Notes under the pieces: generated by a model
Databases searched by the model: none
What the model was told of the DNA's origin: nothing
Seen by the model: the letters and a program-made list of their open reading frames with translations, nothing else
Assembly (NCBI GenBank): GCA_021736135.1
Contig: JAIPGO010000012.1
Span: 1-59,128 of the forward strand
Origin: Candidatus Cloacimonadota bacterium
GTDB lineage: Bacteria; Cloacimonadota; Cloacimonadia; Cloacimonadales; TCS61
DNA: 59,128 nucleotides
Reading direction: 5' to 3'
In this document: positions 32,901 through 41,514 of the stretch, one piece after another
How positions within the stretch are numbered: position 1 is the first letter of the stretch
How the letters are laid out: each line of letters begins with the position of its first letter
Program-made: the position numbers and the translations under genes

Positions 32901-35031
32901 AAAGAAGACAATGGGTCGGACGCGGTTCCCAGTTGTTATATGTATATTCCAGAAAATCCTTCAGGGACTGCACAGAACGAATGCCATTATTAAACTCATC
33001 AAATATATCCTGCACATAGACAATATCCACCTGCATCCCAGGATCATAACCTTCCCAGAATTCCTCAAATAGCGTTGCCCCTGCCGCGAATTCGCGAACC
33101 GTGATTATTACATAATCAGCACCCCGGGCAGATGATTTGAGCTGGGAAGGATAATCGGGAACTATACTGTCGGGCACTTTTTTTAAAGCTTCCGTTATGG
33201 CCAGATATTCAATATTATCCGAATGAACGCTGTCCTGAAAACTTATCCGATAGGGTGCTATGCCTTCTTCACTCAACGAGGTTACGGTAAGATTGGCAAA
33301 TCTGCTGGAACCGAGCTTATATACGGAAACATCTTCCGTACTGAACCCATCCAGATCAAACTGGTATAATCCTGCCGGTTGCGGTGTGCCTTGCGGTTTT
33401 AATATTGGTTTATGAAATTTTAATATATCTGAATCTGTCTTATATTCGCGCCAGTAAGTCAGATCAAGGTAATCAAGTAATACTTTTTCATACTGGTTCA
33501 CTAGATTGGGCAGACTTACGCTCAGGTTATTTTCCCCCTGATACAGGTCGGTATTTAATATTCGTGAGTTGCTGCCGGTATTACCATATCCCAGGTTTTC
33601 AAATATCTGTTCTCTTTGACCCAGCCATTCACCACTGCTGCCGATATCATTTACCAGAGCAGAATTTATCCTTACTATTGCCCGATGCAAATTCTGGGGG
33701 GTAGGTAAATATAGCAGGGAATCATCATATGTTAATCCCATCAGACAAACTCGTGCTGATGCTTTTCGGATGTTGGAAGCATGCGGATATTCCAGCTCAA
33801 AACTGAATTCTATAAGATCGGGAGCTGAAATACTGCCCCAAAACCAGACATCTTCTCTGAAATAATTGATATTGTATCTCGTCTGTGCGCCTAAATGCTC
33901 TTTCAGGTTTTGCCTTTCGATGTGTAACGTCTGCTCAAATGAGGCTGGGATCGTGAAATTATTCGTGTTGGATTCCACCAGTCCCCCGTTTTCCACCATC
34001 ATACGGCTCCCCAGATGGTCTTCCAGGCTCAGGAATAATTTGTTATCGGTGCTGTAATCATCAAACCAGCTCGTTTCGCCATGATTTATATCGGCATAAA
34101 ACTCAAAATAATCTCCTGCATCAAATGATCCGTCAGCATCCCCATAGAAATTAATGGGCACTGTTCCGTTACGGTCGCTTAGCTCCAGGTAGCGTGGATC
34201 AACATTGTCCCAACTGTAACCCGCATCGTATTCCGTCTCATAAGCTGCCAGATGGCTGGTAATAAACTCATAAGATACTTTATATAATCCTTCTTCCGGT
34301 ATGGTCAGCATATACCGTGTAACCACGCCATCGCTTCTGGGTAAAATCTCTTCGTCTGCGGGAATTCTTGACTGACGCCAGTTACGCGCAAATTGTTCAT
34401 TAAAAAGAAACTCGTCTCCTGCCTTATCCAGTATGCTGCCGGCAGTATTGCCTCGAAATGAAGATTTATCACCACTGATATCAATCCGTAAGGTCAGCTC
34501 TTCATAATAACGCAGCTTATGCCCTGCCGCATTATACTGGAAAGGATGCAGCAGAAAACTGTAAAATCTCCTGTCTCCCGCCATTGCCGTATAGCCTTTC
34601 TCTACGATTCGAAAGGGGAAATAGCTGTCACTGTGATATAGTACTTCGTTTTCTTTAAAACGGTATAACAATTCATCTTCTCTCACATAACTTTCATATA
34701 CAGGTAAAATATTTACGTCTCTAATTGTAACCGGGCTTCCGCTTAAAATCGTCACGTTGATATCACCATCCGGCGGTATGCCCACACTGCCGCTGAAACC
34801 AGGCAGATCAGGCTCTCCTGCATGATTCCCGTAAGCTGCACCTGCGCAATTGATCGTCTGCCATTCTGTACCGTTTATTTCCTGCGTTTCCTGATCCCAG
34901 TCCGGTAAAGTGAAATGGATGATCACATAGTCTTCCGTTACTTCCAGTACTTCAAAATTGTTGCCCCCAAGAAGATTACTGACTATCAGAAGCAACAGCA
35001 GGAGTATATAATTCAGATTATTCTTTTTCAC
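29965..35031 (-). CDS. PorU-like C25 peptidase with sorting domain
   Basis: A 1688-residue secreted protein. After the signal peptide and a large N-terminal beta region comes a gingipain-type C25 peptidase domain (about 610-990). It has the catalytic pair His867 (FMGHGASHQW) and Cys900 (SSMSCYGSAFF), 33 residues apart, as I recall for RgpB. Beta-sandwich domains follow, and the end is an FlgD-like sorting domain (NYPNPVKS, then GIYFYKVTARKG). The gene neighbour PorV suggests this is the PorU-type sortase, although PorU of Bacteroidetes does not necessarily have this C-terminus. The start is GTG at 35031 with a 14-base overlap with the upstream gene; the ribosome site is weak. Confidence 0.85.
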   Translation of the reverse strand: MKKNNLNYILLLLLLIVSNLLGGNNFEVLEVTEDYVIIHFTLPDWDQETQEINGTEWQTINCAGAAYGNHAGEPDLPGFSGSVGIPPDGDINVTILSGSPVTIRDVNILPVYESYVREDELLYRFKENEVLYHSDSYFPFRIVEKGYTAMAGDRRFYSFLLHPFQYNAAGHKLRYYEELTLRIDISGDKSSFRGNTAGSILDKAGDEFLFNEQFARNWRQSRIPADEEILPRSDGVVTRYMLTIPEEGLYKVSYEFITSHLAAYETEYDAGYSWDNVDPRYLELSDRNGTVPINFYGDADGSFDAGDYFEFYADINHGETSWFDDYSTDNKLFLSLEDHLGSRMMVENGGLVESNTNNFTIPASFEQTLHIERQNLKEHLGAQTRYNINYFREDVWFWGSISAPDLIEFSFELEYPHASNIRKASARVCLMGLTYDDSLLYLPTPQNLHRAIVRINSALVNDIGSSGEWLGQREQIFENLGYGNTGSNSRILNTDLYQGENNLSVSLPNLVNQYEKVLLDYLDLTYWREYKTDSDILKFHKPILKPQGTPQPAGLYQFDLDGFSTEDVSVYKLGSSRFANLTVTSLSEEGIAPYRISFQDSVHSDNIEYLAITEALKKVPDSIVPDYPSQLKSSARGADYVIITVREFAAGATLFEEFWEGYDPGMQVDIVYVQDIFDEFNNGIRSVQSLKDFLEYTYNNWEPRPTHCLLLGEGLMDERDSSPYKWANKIPTKVLWFDARGATASDNWLGCISGNDIVADISISRLNITQAAQISTVVNKTEHYMTQPEFQDFWHSSLTLATGGKASEGNIFSKQSERIKKNSIPPEYRVTRVYCNTSGMPGSYSGNTTTLINAINDGTTYVQFMGHGASHQWDDYDLFDIYDVDNLNNENLFIASSMSCYGSAFFDNAGESCIGEALTLDAQGAIGHIGFTGFGYLHQDETYSRALLSALTNPALETLGEVIDYTKIRFSAETGGGIVMLSLLQGSALLGDPMVKVVRPELGTDITTNKYNYALNDSLILSAAVDSDIERGRFFLYDENDSQVSANEFYPFTYDAVNGEVNRITQIPGASVLPEGTYNRYVKFSGYSQGREILGITNFTIGLAGVYNLSWYPVEPTPADGIEVKADFFDPNGVDSVACHVKIYNSGVDPFNEAGTMSSHYYEEMVWNEEEAIYVLASPIPALSYNSSVRLEFIITDTTGASKTCTLLPGQSYFRITGVKFLLSDFSITAYENEPAVRLSVTNNGNRASEPCDLKLYNSNGYVLLDSLRIEGLGAGDQCWQYLKLPLLNGSYSFTIRVNEAQEFPGSYTLNTPDYQLQLFETGREEYSITTLDSNLVCTFPADLLPVDAIFKLEKTGTLTPLNQPDIEGIMLYSGDISSAYELSCLDSSVLMDTLGYYPAGKRVEMVFNYGSPATKTGIRSRDRLSVYRWNDKYNKWVFQSIGSNSSQQTITLQADRTGIYTIYDNQDEEIPSIDVNVEGQEFTFGGYVSESGIVSFLLGDRNGIDVIDHELSFYIDGEPVSSANYSINRSVGNLTSIPVKYQLLEIAEGIHYLQMSCRDFNGNSYSRELSFEVKADFDIIKVANYPNPVKSLTIDPINTGRTRFTYVLTDDADDVSIKVYTVSGRLVKSFKNLASSIGYHEYPYSNIGWDCRDEKGDVLANGIYFYKVTARKGSDSIERIQKMAILK

Positions 35032-35833
35032 CCGCCAGTTCTCTCAGCAGCTTGAATAACTCCAGACAGCTTTTCCGTCGTATTTCCTCGCGATTCCCTT
35101 CAAATTGAAAATGACGCACTTCCATTCGTTCTGCCTTTTTAACGGCTATATAGACGGTACCCACGGGTTTCTTCGGCAGTCCGCCATCAGGTCCCGCAAT
35201 GCCCGTTATCGCTCCGCTCAGATCACTTCCCAGTAATTCTGCTACTCCATCTGCCATAGCCCTGGCTGTGCCTTCGCTTACGGCACCACCATCTTCCAGA
35301 AGCTTGCGTTTTACTCCCAGTATTTTCTTTTTGGCAGCATCGCTATAGGTTACTACTCCCCCCAGAAAATATTGAGATGATCCCGCCAGACTCGTCATCA
35401 ACTGCCCTGCCATACCGCCGGTGCAGGATTCTGCCAGACTCAGGCTGAGTTTCTTCCGTTTCAAAAGATTATGCAGTTTACTTACGGCAGCATCCAGATC
35501 CTTGTTCAGAGCTGTTTCTTTTTTCAGAGGGTGTGCCTGCCATTTCGCAACCTTGCCATGGATCACATCCTCTTCTTTCTTAACTTCCGGCAATAGCTGA
35601 CGGTTCTTCTCTCTTTGCTCTTTGCCGGCAATGATCATGATGTGCTCATCTTTATATTTTATCGTATCTCCGGGATATATCTTCGTTCTCTGCTTGAATA
35701 CGGTCCGCTCATTCACCGTGATCTGTCCGTCAATGATCACCCGCCGGATATGTGCATATTCTTCAAATAGTCCCGCCGCTTTTAAAACCTGATAAAGGAA
35801 TATGTCCTCTGTATTATCAAGATAAAATTTCAA
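35018..35833 (-). CDS. S4 RNA-binding domain fused to PncC/CinA-C amidohydrolase
   Basis: A 271-residue fusion. Residues about 2-68 are an S4-like domain (FLYQVLKAAGLFEEYAHIRRVI, then GQITVN and YPGDTIKY). A charged linker (69-115) follows. Residues about 118-268 are a complete PncC domain, the nicotinamide-nucleotide amidohydrolase that recycles NMN, with LAESCTGGMAGQL near 133-145 and GIAGPDGGLPKKPVGTVYIA near 211-230. CinA-type PncC is normally fused to a MoCF/COG1058 domain or is free. The start is TTG at 35833 with AGGA upstream. The fusion is continuous in one frame with no frameshift visible. Confidence 0.88.
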   Translation of the reverse strand: MKFYLDNTEDIFLYQVLKAAGLFEEYAHIRRVIIDGQITVNERTVFKQRTKIYPGDTIKYKDEHIMIIAGKEQREKNRQLLPEVKKEEDVIHGKVAKWQAHPLKKETALNKDLDAAVSKLHNLLKRKKLSLSLAESCTGGMAGQLMTSLAGSSQYFLGGVVTYSDAAKKKILGVKRKLLEDGGAVSEGTARAMADGVAELLGSDLSGAITGIAGPDGGLPKKPVGTVYIAVKKAERMEVRHFQFEGNREEIRRKSCLELFKLLRELAGEKE

Positions 35834-35962
35834 TTAATTTTCCTGCCTTTTTATGCTATACACTTTTTCATGTTCCGTAAATTAAGCCAAGAGTTTTGAA
35901 CGGTACTCCGGACAATACTCTTGTCCTTAGCTGCAATACACTCATCTCTTAATTTCACTCTA

Positions 35963-37489
35963 TTAATATGCTTTTGCAAAAATAACCCGTCTAGAGCTTG
36001 CTTTGCCACAATAAATACATTTACCTGCTTCCGCTTTACTGTCAAATGGTATATTGCGCAGCGTGACTTTCAGTTCGTTTTTGATGTTTTCTTCGCATTC
36101 TGCGCTGCCACACCAGTGAGACCACGCAAATCCGCCATGTATTTCCGGATTTTCTTCATTTTCGGGTGTAAAGTATCGGTAAAATTCTTCTTTATCGTCT
36201 ATTATTACGCTATTCGCTTCCCGGTTGGCTAATGCTTTATTATATATATCTTCTTGTATTTCGTCCAGTAACTGCGTCACAGTTGTTAGAAATTCTTCCA
36301 CGCCGACGCTTTTCTTATCACGTGGCGCCAGGTTTCTTCTGCCCATAAATACGGTGCCGTTTTCTATATCACGAGGTCCTATTTCAAGCCTGATGGGTAC
36401 ACCTTTCTTGATCCATTGCCAGATCTTTTCCCCTCCCGCCATATCACGGTTATCTATTTCCACCACCAGTTTGCGCTCCACGTAATATTGCTGCCTCAGT
36501 TTTGCAGCCAGTTCCGTTACAAAGGTTTCCACCATTTCCCGCTGTTCCTCCTTGCGGATGATGGGAATGATCACAACATGAGCCGAAGCAATTTTGGGAG
36601 GCAGCACCAGTCCGTCATCGTCACTGTGCGCCATGATCAAAGCTCCGATCAACCGCGTGGATACTCCCCACGAGGTCGTCCAGGCATATTCCTCCACACC
36701 TTCCGAACTCTGAAATTTGATGTTGGAAGATTTAGCAAAATTCTGTCCTAAAAAATGTGAGGTGCCTGCCTGCAAGGCCTTACGATCCTGCATCATCGCT
36801 TCAATGGAATAAGTGCTTACGGCTCCGGGAAATTTCTCGGTTTCACTCTTTTTGCCCTGAATTACCGGCAATGCCAGAAATTCTTCCGCAAATCGCGCAT
36901 ACACGCCTAACATCTTCGCCGTCTCTTCTTCTGCTTCTGACTGCGTGGCATGCACTGTATGACCTTCCTGCCATAAAAACTCCGTAGTCCTCAAAAACAA
37001 CCGCGTCCGCATTTCCCACCTGACCACATTCGCCCACTGATTGATCAGCAGCGGCAGATCGCGGTAAGAATTCACCCATTTACTAAAAGAAGCTCCGATA
37101 ATTGTTTCACTCGTGGGACGCACCACCAGTTCTTCCGTTAAAGCACCACCAGGTTTCAATCCGCCCTTGCCGTCATCTTCCAGCCGCGTATGCGTAACTA
37201 CGGCGCATTCCTTGGCAAAGCCTTCTACGTGCTCAGCTTCCTTTTCAAAATATGACTTGGGTATAAATAAAGGAAAATAAGCATTTACGTGCCCGGTTTC
37301 CTTGAACATATCATCTAAATTGCGCTGTATATTTTCCCAGATGGTATAACCCCAGGGCTTGATTACCATACATCCCCGCACTTCACTGTTCTCTGCCAGA
37401 TCCGCTGCTTTCACCACCTGCTGATACCATTCGGGATAATTCTCCACACGCGTTGGCTCGATCGCAGTCCGCTCCTTCTTCTCCATCAT
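35963..37489 (-). CDS. proS: Prolyl-tRNA synthetase, archaeal/eukaryal type
   Basis: A 508-residue class II synthetase that charges tRNA-Pro. It is the short ProS form without the editing insertion. Signatures are RPTSETIIG, RWEMRTRLFLRTTEFLWQEGHTVHAT and the C-terminal extension with zinc cysteines (HWCGSAECE, KCIYCGK). It begins MMEKKERTAIEPTRVENYPEWY. The 129-base gap to the next gene holds nothing I can name. A TTGACA at 37558-37563 (minus) lies about 70 bases upstream. Confidence 0.95.
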   Translation of the reverse strand: MMEKKERTAIEPTRVENYPEWYQQVVKAADLAENSEVRGCMVIKPWGYTIWENIQRNLDDMFKETGHVNAYFPLFIPKSYFEKEAEHVEGFAKECAVVTHTRLEDDGKGGLKPGGALTEELVVRPTSETIIGASFSKWVNSYRDLPLLINQWANVVRWEMRTRLFLRTTEFLWQEGHTVHATQSEAEEETAKMLGVYARFAEEFLALPVIQGKKSETEKFPGAVSTYSIEAMMQDRKALQAGTSHFLGQNFAKSSNIKFQSSEGVEEYAWTTSWGVSTRLIGALIMAHSDDDGLVLPPKIASAHVVIIPIIRKEEQREMVETFVTELAAKLRQQYYVERKLVVEIDNRDMAGGEKIWQWIKKGVPIRLEIGPRDIENGTVFMGRRNLAPRDKKSVGVEEFLTTVTQLLDEIQEDIYNKALANREANSVIIDDKEEFYRYFTPENEENPEIHGGFAWSHWCGSAECEENIKNELKVTLRNIPFDSKAEAGKCIYCGKASSRRVIFAKAY

Positions 37490-37585
37490 TTTCTCCTTAC
37501 CGGTAACTAATTCACACTTTATTTCTTATTTTAACAAAATTTGTACCTTCACCTCCCTGTCAACCAAAATGCCAACTCAATTTGA

Positions 37586-37627
37586 ATTATCCATCATCCA
37601 TAATCAATTATCAATTATTTAATCATC
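37586..37627. repeat. Heptanucleotide tandem array at the end of a cargo gene
   Basis: About six 7-base units in register: ATTATCC, ATCATCC, ATAATCA, ATTATCA, ATTATTT, AATCATC. It covers the stop codon (37615-37617) of the following minus-strand gene and its 3' flank. Confidence 0.65.
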
Positions 37628-38928
37628 ATTATTTTTCGGCAGGCAACCTGCCCCCCCGCTTCCAGTCTCACCAGATATATTCCCGATCCCGCATTTTGTC
37701 CATCTTGTCCATTGAGTCCATCCCAGTCCACAAAATGCTTCCCAGAACTCATCTCACCATGCATCAGTCGCTTTACCATTTGCCCCTTAAAATTATAAAT
37801 TGCCAAATCCACTTCTGCATCCCTCGCCAACTCAAACTCAATCCGCGTGGAAGGATTAAACGGATTCGGGTAATTCGTAATTATCCATTGTCCATTATCA
37901 ATTATCAATTCTTCATCTACTGCGTTTCCCAGATTAGTTACCAGATATATCCCAACATCAGTACCCATTATGAAATTCGGCGTATATATGGGATATGTCT
38001 CAAAACAGTAAACTTCCGTAAAGTCAAGCTCTGCTCCTATTTCTTCCGGTTCACTCATCTCTTCCGGTTCTACTAAAAACAAGCCATTATCATTCAGGCA
38101 CCCTACCACCAGCATTTCTTCATACTCATATAGCCGGTACGGTTCAAAAAACCAGTTGATCAGCGTCAAACCACTGATCTCACCTTCTGCATATTCCACC
38201 CGATAGACTGCATCGCTATCAGTACCGTCTCCACAAGCTATATAAACTTCTTCATTATAAGGATAGTTCCTTACATAGATATCGTTAATAACCACCGGTA
38301 CTTCATAAGATGTCCAGGTTTCTTCATCTTTCAGATAAATAAAATTTCCTGCTGAGGCAAAAAGTACTTCTCCCGCAGCTTGCTCAATATCGGTCACGCA
38401 TAGACCATTGAAATATGAAATCTCTGACCAGATGTCCCCATCTTCCGAAAAAAGCAAGCCTCCATAACCGGTTGCATATCCATACCCGAAATAGAACCCG
38501 CTGTCTAACTTCTTAACAAATTTCGGATTCATATACCAGCCGATCAAATCAAACTCATGACTCGAAAGATCAAATTCATAGAGTCCATCGCTGTTACTTC
38601 CACAACCGAAAGCAGCAAAAATCCGCGGATTTATTCCGTCCGACGCTACAGATACTGCTCCCAGATTAGTGGCAATCGAATACATCTCCAAGGTGTTAAT
38701 ATAAGTATAATATGCAATTCCCGCATTCATACCCGGTATTGCAAAGACAAGACCATATTCACTAATACCCGCCGCATCGCTATAGATCATATCATAAACC
38801 GGACGTTGAAGTTCAGGATAGAGCAGATCAAAATCACGATCTTCCTGAGCCCACAAAGCCACTGCTGCGAATACAAAAAATAGAAAAATAACGCATTTGC
38901 CAAATAATAACCGGTTGACTCTAAACAT
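37615..38928 (-). CDS. Secreted beta-rich protein with C-terminal sorting domain (paralogue A)
   Basis: A 437-residue secreted protein. A signal peptide (about 1-27, ending ALWAQ) is followed by a beta-propeller-like body (about 30-335). Then come a linker of 7-base DNA repeats (ELIIDNGQWIIT) and an FlgD-like sorting domain from NYPNPFNPSTRIEF to GIYLVRLEAGGQ. It is paralogous along its length to the gene at 41515-42816; a stretch near residues 229-285 (VEYAEGEISGLT, GCLNDNGLFLVE, EEMSEPEEI) is nearly identical. The function is unknown. Probably exported by the PorU/PorV system encoded nearby. Confidence 0.78.
   Translation of the reverse strand: MFRVNRLLFGKCVIFLFFVFAAVALWAQEDRDFDLLYPELQRPVYDMIYSDAAGISEYGLVFAIPGMNAGIAYYTYINTLEMYSIATNLGAVSVASDGINPRIFAAFGCGSNSDGLYEFDLSSHEFDLIGWYMNPKFVKKLDSGFYFGYGYATGYGGLLFSEDGDIWSEISYFNGLCVTDIEQAAGEVLFASAGNFIYLKDEETWTSYEVPVVINDIYVRNYPYNEEVYIACGDGTDSDAVYRVEYAEGEISGLTLINWFFEPYRLYEYEEMLVVGCLNDNGLFLVEPEEMSEPEEIGAELDFTEVYCFETYPIYTPNFIMGTDVGIYLVTNLGNAVDEELIIDNGQWIITNYPNPFNPSTRIEFELARDAEVDLAIYNFKGQMVKRLMHGEMSSGKHFVDWDGLNGQDGQNAGSGIYLVRLEAGGQVACRKIMMIK
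37873..37914. repeat. In-frame heptanucleotide array inside paralogue A
   Basis: Six 7-base units (ATTCGTA, ATTATCC, ATTGTCC, ATTATCA, ATTATCA, ATTCTTC) encode the 14-residue linker immediately before NYPNPFNP. Confidence 0.7.
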
Positions 38929-38956
38929 CTTTTCCTCCTTGCCGCTCTAACTGTCA

Positions 38957-41503
38957 CTATTTTAATAATAACATCTTCTTCGCAGCTAAAAACCTTCCCC
39001 TCGTTGTTAATCTAACAAAATATATCCCCGACCCCACGCTCTGTCTGCTATGTCCGCTGAGTCCATCCCAGTCCACAACATGCCTCCCCGCACTCATTTC
39101 CCCCTGCAACAGCCGCTTCACAAGCTGTCCCCGCAGATCATAAACCGTCAGTTCAATTTCCGCACTTTCCTTCAGCTCAAACTCAATCCGCGTCGCCGGA
39201 TTAAACGGATTCGGGTAATTATTTATTTTATATTTTACATTTTCAATTTTACATTCATCATTGCCCTCCACATAATATTCCGCATATCCCATATCTGGCG
39301 CTTCACCATTATATTCATCTTCATCCAGATCAATGTACACCTCCCCATTCCAGTAAAAGTATGATGTTCCGGTATCAATACATGGCGAAGCTACCTGCAG
39401 TGTAAAAAAACTTCCCGGCGGGTATATCATTAACGGATCCTCGTTCAGATTATTATCCATCCATTGCAGATTGCCATTATTAGTCACTATCTCTTCTTCA
39501 CCACCCTGAACATCAGAATTTGCTATGACTATGTTGCAAGGTTCATAGTAGTTCCCCAGGACAATTTCATACGGTTGATTTTCCCAGAGAAGACAGTTGA
39601 CGAGTACTATATCAGAATTTTCAGAACTATAGATGGCTCCCCCGAAACCCGCCGCATTAACGATCACGGTGGTGTTCACTATATTAATATCACTTCCCCT
39701 GCAGAAAATTGCACCTCCGTAGTTGTCGGCTGAATTATTATTTATTAATACCTTATCCAGTTCTATTTCAGATATACAGCAGTAAATTCCTCCCCCGTCT
39801 AATCCTGAATGGCTGCCGGACACAGTTACTTTTTCCAGTTTTAATTGTGCATTTTGTGCGAAAAGTGCTCCTCCGGGAAATTCCGAATCACCATTAATCA
39901 GGCTTAAATCACTGAGTGAACAATTTTCATCATTGATAAATGCAATAACACGATTGTTCCCATCTGCATCAATTGCTACGTTATGTTGAGATGCTCCGGA
40001 TATATTTATATTGCTTCTCATATTTTCCGGAAATATCTCACCGGTATTGGCAGAACTATAAATTCCCTGTTCTAAGAATATAGTTTGCGGCTGCTCCTCT
40101 GTGGCAGTTATTTTTGCCAGGGCATACGTTATCGAGCCTAAAGGTGCGTCTGCCGATAAACCGCTATTGGCATTACTGCCCGCGGGACTGACATATAAAT
40201 CTGCGGCTACCTGCTCAATGATGCTATGCTGTATATCATAGGGGATTAAGTTTTCGGAATAGATAAAATATTCATCAGGCTCGGCAACCGTAAATGTATC
40301 CACATAAAGTATTGTATTTTCAATTTCTCCAAAAAAACAGACATCCATTCCCTTAAATCCAGCATGATTCATATAAATATTAGAAGGTTCATTCTCGTTG
40401 AAACACAATTCCTCGCAATAAATACCGCCACCATCAACATTTGCCCGGTTATTTCTCACTGTGGTATTGTTCAGATACGTTGCCAGATAATTGTAACAAC
40501 ATATTCCGCCACCGATATTGGCTGAATTATCATGTATTAAAACATTATTTAAATCAGCTTCATTCATAATTTCACAATAAATGCCTCCTCCCTGATTTGC
40601 GGTATTATGCGATATTTCCACATTATTCAGGATCGTATTTGATAGAATCATATGAATACCCCCACCATAATATCCTGAATTACCGGTTACGATAGAATTT
40701 TGCAAGGTTACATTTCCTTCCCAAATCTCTATTCCACCCGTTACGTAACCATTATTATTCCTGATCTCCGAATCTTCGATGATGCATTCGGTATTTCCTA
40801 AAAATATTCCGCCACAATATCCGTCACTGCTATTATTGCTGACTATGACCCGGGAAATATTGCAGTTGTAACCTGAATTTGAATAAATTCCTCCTCCCAT
40901 TTCTTCTGCACTATTGTTTGTTATCCTGCTGTCTGTTATTTCTCCATTATCTGCTTGATCAAAAAAAATACCACCTCCATTGCCGGCTGTATTTAAGTCT
41001 AAGTTAAGATGACACAGTTTCGAACTGGAAGATTCCAGGTAAATTGCTCCACCACGATAACTGCAAGAGCATCCCGATATCGTTAAATATTCCAGCCGGG
41101 GACTCGCATTCAGGCAGTATATACCTCCTCCATTGTAATAACGGTCACCATTGGGATATTCAATTATAAATGTTCCGCTGCCATTAATCAGCGTGAATCC
41201 ACTCAGCACCGCTGTTGAATCCTCATTTCCAGTAAATGATACCACACTGCCGTTCTGATTGCCGTCTATGATCGTCTGGGATATAAATATTGTATCCTGA
41301 GTTGTAATATACAGACTGCTGACTGTGATGTTTTTACCATAAAAATCTATATTCTCCACATAAGTACCCGGCTCTACGAGTACCGTGTCACCATCTACAG
41401 AAACCTCAATTCCTGCCTGGATAAGTGCATAATCACCCGGTATATTGATAACCGCCGCAGACATGATTGATGTCATAAATAATAGCAATATTACCCCTTT
41501 CAT
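38957..41503 (-). CDS. Right-handed beta-helix protein with sorting domain
   Basis: An 848-residue secreted protein. A signal peptide (about 1-17) is followed by two right-handed beta-helix blocks (about 35-370 and 450-680) made of repeats such as NNSAEEMGGGIYSNSG and NVLIHDNSANIGGGICC. They are separated by a DUF1565-like segment (DLYVSPAGSNANSGLSADAPL). These folds occur in adhesins and polysaccharide-acting proteins; no catalytic motif is obvious. It ends with the FlgD-like sorting domain NYPNPFNPATRIEF and GIYFVRL. Predicted cell-surface protein. Confidence 0.85.
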   Translation of the reverse strand: MKGVILLLFMTSIMSAAVINIPGDYALIQAGIEVSVDGDTVLVEPGTYVENIDFYGKNITVSSLYITTQDTIFISQTIIDGNQNGSVVSFTGNEDSTAVLSGFTLINGSGTFIIEYPNGDRYYNGGGIYCLNASPRLEYLTISGCSCSYRGGAIYLESSSSKLCHLNLDLNTAGNGGGIFFDQADNGEITDSRITNNSAEEMGGGIYSNSGYNCNISRVIVSNNSSDGYCGGIFLGNTECIIEDSEIRNNNGYVTGGIEIWEGNVTLQNSIVTGNSGYYGGGIHMILSNTILNNVEISHNTANQGGGIYCEIMNEADLNNVLIHDNSANIGGGICCYNYLATYLNNTTVRNNRANVDGGGIYCEELCFNENEPSNIYMNHAGFKGMDVCFFGEIENTILYVDTFTVAEPDEYFIYSENLIPYDIQHSIIEQVAADLYVSPAGSNANSGLSADAPLGSITYALAKITATEEQPQTIFLEQGIYSSANTGEIFPENMRSNINISGASQHNVAIDADGNNRVIAFINDENCSLSDLSLINGDSEFPGGALFAQNAQLKLEKVTVSGSHSGLDGGGIYCCISEIELDKVLINNNSADNYGGAIFCRGSDINIVNTTVIVNAAGFGGAIYSSENSDIVLVNCLLWENQPYEIVLGNYYEPCNIVIANSDVQGGEEEIVTNNGNLQWMDNNLNEDPLMIYPPGSFFTLQVASPCIDTGTSYFYWNGEVYIDLDEDEYNGEAPDMGYAEYYVEGNDECKIENVKYKINNYPNPFNPATRIEFELKESAEIELTVYDLRGQLVKRLLQGEMSAGRHVVDWDGLSGHSRQSVGSGIYFVRLTTRGRFLAAKKMLLLK
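39218..39259. repeat. In-frame heptanucleotide array inside the beta-helix gene
   Basis: Units ATTATTT, ATTTTAT, ATTTTAC, ATTTTCA, ATTTTAC and ATTCATC encode the linker DECKIENVKYKINN directly before the sorting domain. Confidence 0.72.
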
Positions 41504-41514
41504 CCTTCTCCATC

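Noticed and set aside
35834-35962. A minus-strand frame upstream of proS's 3' flank, overlapping 35851-36045
   Set aside because: It overlaps the 3' end of proS in another frame on the same strand and has no family features.
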